Assembly (NCBI GenBank): GCA_026929865.2
Contig: CM049417.1
Span: 17,008,501 to 17,072,500 of the forward strand
Source of the DNA: Hyperoplus lanceolatus
Lineage: Eukaryota > Chordata > Actinopteri > Uranoscopiformes > Ammodytidae
DNA: 64,000 nucleotides
Reading direction: 5' to 3'
This document shows, one piece after another, positions 44,478-64,000 of this stretch (positions within the stretch are counted from its first letter, which is position 1; each line of letters opens with the position of its first letter). The notes under the pieces were generated by a model. That model had not been told where the DNA came from. It did no database searches and saw nothing but the letters and a program-made list of their open reading frames with translations. Position numbers and translations under genes: made by a program.

Positions 44478-46651
44478 GGGGTGGGCGGCGGGAGACGAGA
44501 CAGCTAGCAAACAAAATTGAGACACACAGAGGAAGATTGAGAGATAGGCTACTGTTTTGAACCTATATTGTTGCACCACTACACTGCGGAGAACAAAGTA
44601 AGATGTCTTCCTACCTTCATGCTTATTTTCCATAGAGCCCCTGAGCTGCGCACCACTTTTGCACCGGGTCAAAGGGCATTATAGAAGTGCGATTAATCTG
44701 CGTTAATTTTTTTAATCGCGTTAATTTTTCTGTGGTTAATTAATCGAAATTAACGCGTTAATTGGACAGCCCTAATATAAATGCTTCCCTAAAAAATAAA
44801 TATCCCATAAATTGTACACTAAATTGAGTTTTTCCACAGCTTTTCTTTGCCACCAGACATTTGCAATTTATTTTGGTTTTCTTGTGTCCTTTAATTAATC
44901 TACAGTATCTCTGAGTCCAGCAGCTGATTGGCAGAGTGATAAAAAAATACTGCACACAACCCCACTTCAAAAACACTCCACTATCCCTTTCATTTTCATC
45001 AGTTATGTCGGACCTTCAAATTCAAATTCAAATTTTAAATTGAAAGCTAATAGGGGAAGGTGGGGTGATTTGTGCATTTTGGAAGTTGCAAAACCCCTTG
45101 TTTCTAGAAAACCGTGGAAGAAATTGGAAATGTGACCACATATTTAAGAAGAGCCATCCATTTGACTCATCCTGTAAAGAAGGGAGACACAAGGAATAAG
45201 ATATAAGCACATTTAAGCTCAAAAAACTGTGTTTTGCCTTTCAAAGTAAAATTTCCATGATCAAGGTTTTTTGATTATTGTGTCTGAACAATTATAGACA
45301 CGTTTGAAAACATTTGACACATGTTTTAGTGCTTTGGTATGCTACACTTTGAGTCTATATAGTTGGCACAATGTCAACCCTAAATTGCTGCATCATGCCT
45401 ATTATCCAAAATTCTGGGGATTGGGTGATTTGTGCGCAAGGGCCTGGGTGAGTTATAAGTAAGTAAGTAAGTAAAATGTATTTATAAAAGCACATTTATG
45501 ACAGTTTGCACTGTCCAAAGTGCTGTACATAGTGCATTCAGTAGGTAAACAATGAAGGTAAAATAACAATAACCAAAATAAAAGACGTAAAGCCCATACA
45601 TCCACATAAACACAGATAGTAGTGCAGAGGTAAGTAAGTAGTGCAGAGGTTAATGGGGAGGAAACACCAGGGTGTACATATGGGTTTTGAGCCTTGATTT
45701 AAAGGCAGAAATGTAGGGGGAATCACATTTGTCAGGTGGCAGTTGGTTCCACAAGCACGGAGCAACTAGTGCAAAGTACATTTCTGAGAGTTGTGCCAGT
45801 GGCATGGCTGTATACGCTGGTCACCAAAAGAAAGTGATAGTCTACAGTAGCTCAGGAGAGAGTGACATCTCAATTCCACTTAACGACACCACTGATGAGA
45901 GTTCAGATGGCCAGAAAGATGATGATGGTGACTTTGTCATTGTGACACAATGACGCACAAATCACCCCGACAAGACAACTTTTTTTCCGAAAGCTATATT
46001 TCTTAAACAGTTTATTCCAGATCCAAAGTTTTTATTGCCAGGGATGCACAACATCCTGAAATATATGTACATATTTGAGTTGGAGACATAACTGTCAAGG
46101 CCTCACTTTAAAATCACTTTGAGTAAAAAGTTGCACAAATCACCCCACCTTCCCCTATAGCTCAGCCTATGAGTTTTTCTTCCCATTTATGATTTTGGCT
46201 TTGTAATTTTAGTGGCACACTTACTTTTACTGTTCATACCACAAAGCTTATTTCACCTGTTGTTTAATGTTGGCTTCAAAAAGGCATCAAAAGAAGTTGA
46301 AATTCTTCCTTTTATTGCTAAAATGTGACAATAACAAAGGAATGGAATGCAAATTGAGAACCAGTCTTTTTGACCTATAGTTTAATGTTGGCTTCTTTTA
46401 CCTCTCTCAGGTATGACTATGTTGGTCATCAGGAGACTCTACAGGAGGACGCTGAGCAGCTACTGAAGATCCTAAATCTGGAGGGCGACATTAGGTTCCC
46501 TCCTTCCTATGAAAACATGACTGCACATGATTCTGCATTGGACTGGTTCAGAAAAGTGCCCCTAGAGGACAGGAGGAAGCTGTACGAGCTGTATGAGGAG
46601 GACTTCAGGCTCTTTGACTACAGGAGGCCTGATGAATTGCTTGATGGCTGA
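41973..46651 (+). CDS. Carbohydrate (chondroitin-type) sulfotransferase, copy 2
   Basis: Five coding exons matching copy 1 in order and phase: 41973-42063, 42411-42583, 43411-43554, 43696-44003 and 46411-46651, predicting 318 residues. An in-frame ATG at 41958 could add five residues, but copy 1 aligns from 41973. The signal anchor is VLLLFGFVGLMVSLY. PAPS sites VACTNWKR and VRDPFVRLISAYRDKF are identical to copy 1, and exon 4 is almost unchanged. Exon 3 differs most after the PAPS site (ISGDLVQIPNTFKLLIK). It ends DELLDG. Intron 1 starts with a (GT)n tract and intron 4 holds two MITEs. Probably a functional Golgi enzyme of the CHST11/12/13 group. Confidence 0.88.
42069..42107. repeat. (GT)n beginning five bases after a splice donor
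   Basis: About 19 GT units directly follow the exon 1 donor gtaca of copy 2. Copy 1 has only scattered GTs here. Confidence 0.9.
44178..44774. mobile_element. hAT MITE in intron 4 of copy 2
   Basis: Ends tagggctgtcaagcgatta and taattggacagccctа-type inverted terminus, with a perfect 8-bp duplication atataaat at 44170-44177 and 44775-44782. It contains (TC)n at about 44316-44346 and (CA)n at about 44441-44476. Absent from copy 1. Confidence 0.88.
45053..46155. mobile_element. TA-flanked MITE with a coding remnant
   Basis: Inverted ends ggggaaggtggggtgatttg and caaatcaccccaccttcccc between TA dinucleotides. An acidic frame near 45800-45953 (ESDISIPLNDTTDESS, GDFVIVTQ) looks like the C-terminal tail of a transposase. 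The element is therefore an internal-deletion derivative. A second repeat is nested at about 45460-45780. Confidence 0.7.
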
Positions 46652-46933
46652 GATGTAGTCAGGATTTAGACCACTTCAATCTTCTCTATGCAGCCAAGGG
46701 GCTAAGAAACCACTTTTTCTTTCTTTTTAGATCGGTCAATACATTTTATGCAGAACAATCAGGACAAGGAAATGAAAAGGAATGAATTGACTGACTGAGG
46801 AATTATAAGCACAGTGCTTCTATTTATGGTTCTGTTTATGTATTTCTTGACTAATGCTGCACATATCTTGCTTTTCTACTCTACACCATTGAATGTTAAT
46901 ATAATGAGATATGTCATGTTTTTAACTCAATTT

Positions 46934-46939
46934 AATAAA
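46934..46939 (+). terminator. Poly(A) signal of sulfotransferase copy 2
   Basis: AATAAA 283 bases after the stop codon. The equivalent signal behind copy 1 is at 31760-31765. Confidence 0.55.
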
Positions 46940-47198
46940 TGAGATACAGCCAAAGTGTTGATGTCTGATGATGGAGGTTTGCAACATTAACATGTTTCGA
47001 GACACTGTGTGCATGTCTATCCGTACCTAAATGTTTTTTCTCTTTCTATTTAAGTATTTTAAGTACAGAGCTTTTCTAGGGAGGTGAAATATGCATAGAC
47101 CACCACTTGTTTCTAATCCTTGAACTCTCTTATATCAAAGTTTAAACCAGACTGTATTGGGAACAATGATACCAGGTTGGTGTCATCTTTTTTAGGCT

Positions 47199-47204
47199 TT
47201 TATT
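47199..47204 (-). terminator. Candidate poly(A) signal of the semaphorin gene
   Basis: Minus-strand AATAAA about 1.02 kb beyond the stop codon at 48224. It would give a 3' UTR covering about 47180-48223. No coding sequence lies in that stretch. Confidence 0.45.
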
Positions 47205-48223
47205 ACAAAACAACACAACAAAAACAATACATTTTTATGTTGAAATCCACACTCACAAAACAAGGTGAAGGTGGCTTTGTGTTCGACAAAGTCCACTGCG
47301 TGAGGCTTAAGTTGAGTTCACGGCCATCTGAAAATCAATTGCATTCTGTCTCAGTAAATGTGAACGTGAACACTGACAGATCTGTGCAAATGTCAGTTAT
47401 TTGCATCTGCTGTGCATCTTGAGCTTCCCACGCTGAACCAGAGCTGATGGGGTGACCTTCAACCCCTATCATCCTCTTGACCTATGGTGCAGTGTAGGCA
47501 CTAGGCAGGGACAGCCCTGTCATGGTCACTGTGGCCCATCTGAGTGCTCTGCAGGGAATGATACGTTATTCAGTCTCTGACAGTGACATCTTTCTGTTTG
47601 AAGCCCAGGACCTGTGTGGTCTAACTGGGCAGCCAATGCCTCAGCATTCCATTGGTGCCTTCGGACCCCTCTGGGTCTGGGGTTTGAGCGCTGTGACAGA
47701 GACAAATAGCAATAGAGACACAGAGGGAGGTGTTCAATTTTTCAAAGTGCACTTTTCTTTTTGCAGTGCCATAGGGAGAAGAGAGTGAGAGAGCAATCAA
47801 CAACAGAAGTTAAGGAGACAGACAATATGGCTTTTCCGTGTCTACACATGTAGACATTTCATCTTTGATTCTTTGTAACATTAAGAATTGCGCAACATCA
47901 CACTCTCATCCACAGTCAAGTACAGACTGATTATGTTTACGTTTTATATTTACAACTGATAGCTCTATTCAGCTGTGGATCTCATCCCCAGTGACTCACA
48001 ACACCGCAATATATTTTCTTGCGGTTCTTTCCATACATCTGACATGCTTAGACATAAAATCGTATCATATATTTCTCATATATCTCTCATATGGTCTCTC
48101 TTCATGCCACGGCTCCCACTCAAAAGGCATTTGGCAGTAGCCATTTTGCATTTCTCCCAGTAGTATTCAGTTTATATGGAGGATGCAAAATGGTGCAATC
48201 AATAGTATCTTTATATCACCTTT

Positions 48224-56488
<8,265 letters not shown>

Positions 56489-57068
56489 CTGTGGAAAGCA
56501 ACGGCAAAAGAGGGGGAGAGTCAGTGCTGCTGTCAATCATCCCACAAGAAAGATGCACTCAAAGGCAGCTGAGGGGGTTACAGGAAAAACTGTATGGCGA
56601 GATCCAAAGATAAGTATGTTTAGCCAAATGTCAGAATAGCTGGTGGATCGGATGAGATTGAATCAAAACACCATATTCCCAGCAAGGGTTTTTCAACAGA
56701 GAAAACGAGATGAGTGATGGAGGGATGAGGATGGATGGGAGACAGGCCTTTGTTTCACCTTAACATAAACAGAGACACAGATTAACCCCTCTAATCCCTG
56801 TCTAGTTTAAGTCTTCATCACTCTCTTTCCATCTGTTTCTGTGACTTCGTTTCTCTATCCTTTCTCAACACTCACATCCACAACAAACATCAACAGCTGA
56901 GGAGAAATACAATACGCTAAATAATGCAGGATCATGAGTCACAATATATAATGCATTCAAATTTTCCATAACACAAGATGTGTAATATCCGTTCTATTTG
57001 TGTCTTTCATCACAAAGCTTTCATATTAATCACTTTCCGAAAGCGTTTGAATTGTGTCCCAGCGCTTG

Positions 57069-57090
57069 TATGTGTGTGTGTGTGTGTGTG

Positions 57091-57152
<62 letters not shown>

Positions 57153-57161
57153 ATGTTTTTG

Positions 57162-57198
<37 letters not shown>
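57069..57198. repeat. (GT)n microsatellite, 130 bp with one break
   Basis: Two gt blocks separated by gcatgtttttgcat near 57150. Confidence 0.95.
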
Positions 57199-57199
<1 letters not shown>

Positions 57200-59094
57200 A
57201 ACAAAGAAAGGATTTTATTGTGCCTCAGATTAACTCATCAATGGGATTAAAGACTAATGCTAATGAATAAAGCCTGTGATGTTAGTTGGACCTGCACCCA
57301 CCTGTTGGCTCTGGGGGAATAGATATTTATCCATTACTCTTAAATTTGGCATTAAGGCCTAAATATACCTGTGGGGAGTGATGAGGTCGGAGCCTAGACG
57401 TCACACTTTTAACTATATTTTTCTTTTAATAAAATATTTAAAACATGAGTTTCCGCCTGAACTCAGTGTATTTGCACAATCGGACGTTTCATTAATGAGG
57501 ACTAATGACAATGGCAAAGCATTCGCCACTCGTATGTGCAAAGGCAAACAGACACAGAAATATGTGGGCCAAGAAGTAACAAGAAAATTAAGAATTCCAA
57601 GGGTATGTTTGAAGTAAAATACAGAATATGTACAGTGCATTCATATATACTGTATATATAGGTCAATGTATAGTCGGTATCAGCTTCAAAAACAGTACGG
57701 TGAAGACCAAAACACGGATTAAACACTGTTTCGTAAAGCCAGAAACTATTCATATTCATATTGGTGCTGCTATGAGTCTGCTGGATTAGTGCTAACTCTT
57801 ACCTAACATGTTGGAAATAATAACAGGATAAGCTGTTGTTATATCATAAGTGCTTTCCAGAAACTTGCTTTCTAAGAAAATCTATGAATAGAACTTCCCT
57901 CTATACATTGTTCATGAATCCTGCATTTCATTTGTAAGAGGAAAATAACAAAAACATTTTCTTTCAGGGGTTACATCATTTTGCTTAAGATGTTAAAACT
58001 CGTATCTCTTAAGTACCCGTGTCATCCTCTATGGACACACAGGCTCAAACGCTAACACACTACTTAATGTGCAGCCGTCACATCGGATAATAAGGCTCGG
58101 GCTTACGTAATGAGATATTACAACTCAGCTGATACAATATCGTGAAATTCAGAGAAAGGGAACAAGGAGGAGATGACAAAAATCACTGGAGCACGCTCCG
58201 TGTACTATTCTGCAGGAGAGGTGAAGAGGTGTCACACATTCACAGAGGCTTGTGTTCAACAGCAAAACAGAAGAGGAGTGGAACACAACTTTTTTGCTTA
58301 ATTGTTAAAGAAAGATATGTTACATCTTGATATAGTTCTTAAATGAGTGAAAGAGGACACCATTTAGGGGAAAATCCTTTTGGGAACATGACGACCAAAT
58401 TTGGCACAATCATCCTCTGTTCCCCTGATGGTGGATGGGACTAAGTACCGTGTTCTGATAAATGGCACTCTGCGCTGACATGGTTTTCCACTTAGAGCCC
58501 GCCTGTGTTGTTCTGTGTAGTGAAAAAAAAGAAGAAAATATATACACTGACATCTGCCTGTAACTTAATGACAGGCATCTTCTCTCACTCTCTCTCTCTC
58601 CCTGCCTCCATCCACACTCCCTTATCCAGCCGCTCTCTGTCTGTCACCCGTAACATTACACATGAATGTCATTTCTCATTCACTAAGAAGCCATCTGTTC
58701 GGGCCCGCAGGCCAGTCACACAAGCAAGCCACGCTCTGATTGGCTCACAGAGGGACCTGCACTTCCTGAAAATCGGCCAATACGAGGAGGGAGATTGCAG
58801 TCTGTTAAAGCAGATGCATAATACGACCAAGCTGCAGCTATAAGTGTGTATTTGTGAAGTTTTGCCCTTGATTTAAAGTTTGTTTATAGATGTGTGTTCT
58901 TTTCAGGTTGTACACCTCAAGCTATTTAAATAAACGATTCTCAAAAATTTCTCAGTTTTTTCTTCCTTTTTCCCCTTCGTGGCTACTGTTAATCTGCTCT
59001 GTCAACCATCCAACCTCTCATCACCCTGCAGGCTCACATCACTTCTTCAAACTCACTTTACAGCCTATGTCCTACAGCTGGTCTTATACACACA

Positions 59095-59096
<2 letters not shown>

Positions 59097-59158
<62 letters not shown>
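59097..59158. repeat. (CA)n microsatellite
   Basis: 62 bases of ca; a second tract of 29 bases follows at 59261-59289. Confidence 0.95.
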
Positions 59159-59159
<1 letters not shown>

Positions 59160-59258
59160 GAGAAAGAAGTAGACATGAGTGTTAGTGACACAGGCCAAAG
59201 GCAAGGTCTGAAGAGATGTCCTTGTGCGCTGGTCCTTGCCGGCTGTGTAGGACACGAC

Positions 59259-59291
<33 letters not shown>

Positions 59292-60606
59292 TTCCACCAC
59301 CTGCTGTGCACCCTAATGTAGAGAGATGAATCCTAGAGCTACACCATCTGCCCTTCTCACACACAGTCGCAAACACACACACAAAAACACACCTCTAACC
59401 CTACACATCGAGGCACACGTTGAAAGAAGGCCTTTTGCGAGAGACACACAACACACGGTTTCTTGTTTCTCATCCCCTGTTTGTCTTTCATTTTCATGGT
59501 GACATACGGAGCTGTTTGTTAGAAGCACTTTAATAAGCATACGTTTGATTTGACGTGTGTCACAGGAAGAAAGGATGCTCTGCAGGTTGGGTTAATGCCT
59601 CCTGTTTGACAGCAGGGCCCTGTGGCTCACCGTGTATCAAGCATCACCTCCCACCTGTGTGCCTCAGTGACGTGCACATACAGCGCCCATTCCTGTGTGG
59701 TGTGTGTACGGGGAGATGTGCATGTGAGGTGGTAACACTGTTCCTAAGGACACGTGTTGCAGCAAGAATGGCATTTTTACTTCTTTGCAACAGGCTATAG
59801 ATTAAACCTTTGTATGAAGTTAATATCTACTGAGTAGCTGCTGACTGCAGAAAGTGTGTTCAATTTGCTCCTCATCTTTGGTCTTAAAACACTAAGATAA
59901 CCCATTGTTTTCATTTTCTTTGCCACTCTCACAATTTGGGATGGTAGAAGAATATGTCATGAACAGTTGTATAAACTCTATCTTCCATATGCCTGAATTA
60001 ATTTCCTTTAATTTGCTACCTGTTACGTTAATATGGTTAACTTGCCAACAAACCTTTGCATAATGTTTGAACACATTCAGCAGACAGCAACATTGATATT
60101 AATCTAGAGATGTTTTTCTGTCCATCTGGGGAATGTTAATTCAAATATTTACTCTCCTTTGAGCTCTATTTCGCTCTTCACTAAATCCTACGGGAAATAT
60201 CTGTATATTTGGCTGATTAAGGCTGCATGAAGTTGCCGTTTAAAAGAACTGGAATGCAACATAGACCTTCGCTGTAATTCCTGGCTAAATAGACATTATA
60301 AATAACCCAGTATTTTTGAGGGTGCTATTCAAATGCTTTGACGTAACATGAATGGGACAATAGACAGGGTAGTGCAGGATAACAGAAAAAAAGGAAGAAC
60401 TTCGCATTAAAAGATTAAAATGTGGTGACCTTATGCATGCTGGGAAAAAATATCACACCCAGGGTATATTTTAAAAAGCGACTGGTGATAGTATAAATGA
60501 ATAAGTAGTCCTAAAATACAAAATCCTCTCCCCCGTCATGAATCATTCATTCATTATAAATTAAACATGACTGAGAAGCAGCCATGGAGAGAGACCAGGA
60601 GAGAGA

Positions 60607-60608
<2 letters not shown>

Positions 60609-60698
<90 letters not shown>
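60609..60698. repeat. (GT)n microsatellite, 90 bp
   Basis: Uninterrupted gt repeat. An opposite-phase (CA)n tract of 92 bp lies 165 bases away at 60864-60955, so the pair can form a hairpin. Confidence 0.95.
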
Positions 60699-60700
<2 letters not shown>

Positions 60701-60860
60701 ATTAAGGGTTTAATAAACTGGTTTGTGCTCTGGGGGACCCTGGTCTCTAGCTGCAGGGCATAGTGGGATTTGACCAACCAGGAAGTGATAAATTATACAC
60801 CTCCCTCCTCCAGCTGTCAATCAAAACTGACGGGATGGAGAGAGGAGATGCACATAGGCT

Positions 60861-60960
<100 letters not shown>

Positions 60961-61473
60961 TGCTCTTGCCTCCAGGGTCTCTCAACACACACACACACAC
61001 AGGACACAGCTGCATGATCAACACAGTGGGGAGAAACACACATTTAGAGCGCCATCATCCACTCTGCTCAAAGCCGTTCTCGAGCTGCTGCTTCCTCTGA
61101 ATAGTTGAGCTGCAGCCAGACAGAAGTACTCCACAGGTTAAAGGGACACACCAGCTTTTTGGAAGATTGTCCCATCAGAGAGCAAACCCATTAGCAGGCT
61201 CCATGCTCACCACTTCACCACACATTATGATGAGCGACAGCAGACGAATAGCATCACCCAAAGTAAGATAATCCATTCATACACACGTGTAAACTTAACT
61301 GGCATTTTTTAAATAAATTATTTTACTATATCAGGTAAAAAATATATTCTTCCCAATGCGCAATTATTTTTACATCTACGCTCTCTTCGAACACTTTGCA
61401 TATCATATTTCATATCAATGGCTTCCTTTTTCGTGCACAACAAAAATAGCCGAACAAAATTGTCAAACTTTAA

Positions 61474-62075
61474 AGAGGACCTATTAAACTACTTTTCTGG
61501 TCTTAATTTCTTGTTTTACACTGCTATAGAGCAACCTGACACGAATCACATCACAAAAAACTATGTAGATTTTCGGGAAGCTCTTTCTCTTATTTTGGCG
61601 ATCCAGCACGTCCTGTCAACACTTGAGTGTGTGTGCTTCGGGCATCTCCGCTCCCTCCGCCTGTGCTTCGGCGATCTCCGCTCCCGTCCCCCCCCCTCCT
61701 GCAAACCCCACTCCGTTGTGATTGGTTACCTTCCTTCCGGAACACTTTCAGTGGCGGGAAGCGCGAGCATGGACCTATAAGGGCGCGAGGCAGACACGAA
61801 CAGGGAAGTGACAGCATTACCATACATGGAAACATCCGCGTGGTGACATCACAAAGTTTTATGCGACGTCACAAATTATGAAAGGGTAGACCGTGACTTC
61901 TCGACTGGCTAGAATAGTGTTTAGTGCTCTGCACAGACACCCCAGACGGTCAGCAGGGAATACGTCGAAATGCATGTAAGTCATTATTTGATAATTTAGT
62001 ATGGTTAAGCATGACTATGAATCATCATAACAACGTGTATAGGTCATAAAAGTCAAAAAGCATCATAGGTCCTCT
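61474..62075. mobile_element. MITE with TTAA target duplication (piggyBac-like)
   Basis: Ends agaggacctat and the inverted ataggtcctct lie between TTAA tetranucleotides at 61470-61473 and 62076-62079. TTAA duplication is the mark of piggyBac-type insertion. Its GC-rich core (about 61620-61800) explains the local CpG content. Confidence 0.75.
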
Positions 62076-62079
62076 TTAA

Positions 62080-64000
62080 TGAACGTAAAAAAACATGGCG
62101 GCATATACAGATATACTGCCCCTGCTATTCATGGCCTTAACCTCATCTCAGGCACGTGTAACATCAAGAACAAGATCTAAGCATGCTCACACAACCAATG
62201 CTATAACCAATAAACAATGTTGTGGAGGAATGCATAGTTGACAACCATGGTATTGTTCCGTTGAATGTTCTCTGTTTGCTGCACGGACATGGTAAAGTTG
62301 AATATAATTTACAGCAAGTAAAAAAAAAACAATGTATGTTTCAGCATGCAGACAATTCAAATTGTTCCTAAGACTGTGCTTGTGTATGTACAGTATGTGT
62401 GTGTGTGTGTATAGTGTTTGGTTAACCCCTACTTATTGTTTCGTAAGTGGTTCATTGTCGTTGCTTTGATTGATGATATGGAGTCAGCTATCCAGGCATA
62501 TCCTGTCTCCTGAGTGTGTTAAAAAGCACAAATGGACAGGGTGCTCGGCTGGGGGATTGTTGTCATAATGTGAATGTCAAAACGCAAAAAATAAAGATTA
62601 ACGCTTCATCTTCCCCCCAGACTCTCTCGCCCCTCTCTCTAACCCCGGTTTGGTCAAACATCATACAGTCTCATTGACCCTTTGTGTGTTCGTCAGAGAT
62701 CTAGAGAGGGTGAGTGAAAAGAGACGAGAGAAACCTCCTCTTTTTGTTGTGGTCACGGTCAACCACAGCCTCTTCTCAGTGAATAAACGGGCCTTTACAA
62801 AAGCATCAAAGCTCTTCAGATCTACAGGGAGGATGGTACCGATATTTAGCTACTGTTAGCATTGGTCGCTAAATACCACTGCAGCCGAATGCCACAAATG
62901 GCTGTGGTCTGCTTCTTTTTGCTTTTAGTCATGCAACAGGGAGCGATATTATGCAGACGCAATTTGGATATAGCTCACATAAGATCAATGCTTTATCTTC
63001 CTTAGAGATTAGCATATAAAGTTCTGAACATCTAAATTGCGTTGGCAGAGAGAGCAATAGATAGGAGCAGCTTTGATAGAAATGACTGACAAAATAGATG
63101 GTAGTTCCAGTGTCTCATCTAAATAAGGAACAATATTGTATAATTTCACAAGCATAGGAAATCAAACCTACCACGACAAGGTTATTCTTAACTCACATCA
63201 GAGTACATACACGTGTTATTATGAGTCTAGTAGCAACGTCCTTCAAACAGCTTATTTTTCTCTTTGAGGTGGATTTATTAGAGCCACAGTAAAGAATTAC
63301 CGGTGTGCCATTGTGTTTGCAAATTTCATCAACTCCAATCTTACAGCCCGTATAACCTTTTAACTTAATTAAAATTTAAAAGCAATTTTCGTCCCTGAAA
63401 TTAAAGTCTAAATGAAAAAAAAAACCTGTTGGACCCAAGTAATTTCACAGCAGCAAAACAGCATACCGAGAAACCACACAATGTGAGGGACCATTGAAAG
63501 TCAAGTTGAGGGTGGCATTGAGGAAACACAGAACCACAGAGATGCGGTTATATTAGGACCAAATGGAAGTTTAATCAAATGTAAAAAACCTGGGATGCCA
63601 GGTTGCGAAAAATTTCCTTGGCAAGTGCTTTCCATTTGTTAAAAATACAGTTATTTAATGAAAGGTGACTTTCTGATTGGCCAAAAGTCCTCAGTTCAAT
63701 TTTTTTTTACATTAATCCATCTTCACTGCTGCTTGGAATGTTAATAAAGTGTAAAGATTGTGTTCCGTTGTAGCGCGATTAGATTGAAGAAGCAAGCACG
63801 GAAGAAACACAAATCCAGAAGGATCTGGCAACCCAAGATTCAAGTTTTTTTTAACTGAGAACGTACCTATGATGAATTAATACATTACTAATTAAGCTTA
63901 ATTGAAGACTATCTAAAGAAGTATCCTAATGAAGTGGCTATCTACTTTGTAGTGCATATCTGGCATTCTTCCTCTCCACTCAAAGATGAAGACATCAAGA
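62080..64000. other. Unassigned right end of the window
   Basis: Apart from a short (GT)n at about 62397-62411, AT-rich sequence without a supported exon, RNA gene or repeat. Confidence 0.45.

Noticed and set aside
61620-61880. CpG-rich patch as the semaphorin promoter or first exon
   Set aside because: It lies inside a MITE with TTAA flanks and matched ends; no signal-peptide frame is present.

Overview
The window looks like nuclear DNA of a teleost fish, probably a percomorph. The evidence is split vertebrate genes with GT-AG introns, very dense (CA)n/(GT)n microsatellites, and a typical fish mix of transposons (Tc1, hAT, piggyBac-like and other MITEs, L1 and CR1/L2 LINEs, class I-like endogenous retroviruses). 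There are three host genes. Two are tandem copies of a five-coding-exon carbohydrate (chondroitin-type) sulfotransferase on the plus strand. The third is a class 4 semaphorin, most like Sema4F, on the minus strand and tail to tail with the second sulfotransferase.

Layout: about 0.44-13.6 kb is one large degenerate endogenous retrovirus on the minus strand, broken by a CR1/L2 LINE in env and an L1 3' fragment in pol. About 14.3-27.3 kb is a transposon thicket: foldback MITEs, a 430-bp solo LTR, a nested hAT complex, and an apparently intact Tc1 element. It fills the interval between a putative 5' exon (about 15.3 kb) and the coding exons of sulfotransferase copy 1 (27.5-29.9 kb). About 29.9-39.9 kb holds transposon debris and a degraded but nearly complete L1 on the minus strand. 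About 39.9-46.9 kb is sulfotransferase copy 2. About 47.2-56.5 kb is the semaphorin, 14 exons in the window; its first exon is not seen. The rest, to 64 kb, is microsatellite-rich intergenic or intronic sequence.

The outstanding discovery is the retrovirus. Its pol region is not the standard PR-RT-RNaseH-IN. Between RNase H and integrase, where lentiviruses carry dUTPase, it encodes a vaccinia-related-kinase (VRK) type protein kinase followed by a macrodomain of the OARD1/TARG1 ADP-ribosylglycohydrolase type. Between protease and reverse transcriptase it carries a segment with two H-x-[T/S] motifs, as in 2H phosphoesterases. gag, protease, the 2H-like segment and RT lie in one reading frame broken only by four stop codons. 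VRKs phosphorylate BAF (barrier-to-autointegration factor), macrodomains remove ADP-ribose, and some viral 2H enzymes destroy 2-5A. I infer that this retrovirus lineage carried a polyprotein-borne set of host-countering enzymes. This copy is decayed, with stops, frameshifts and a 5' deletion, so the claim concerns the ancestral virus.

The two sulfotransferase copies share exon structure, intron sequence and an upstream non-coding exon, so the duplication included the promoter region. Later transposon insertions distinguish them.
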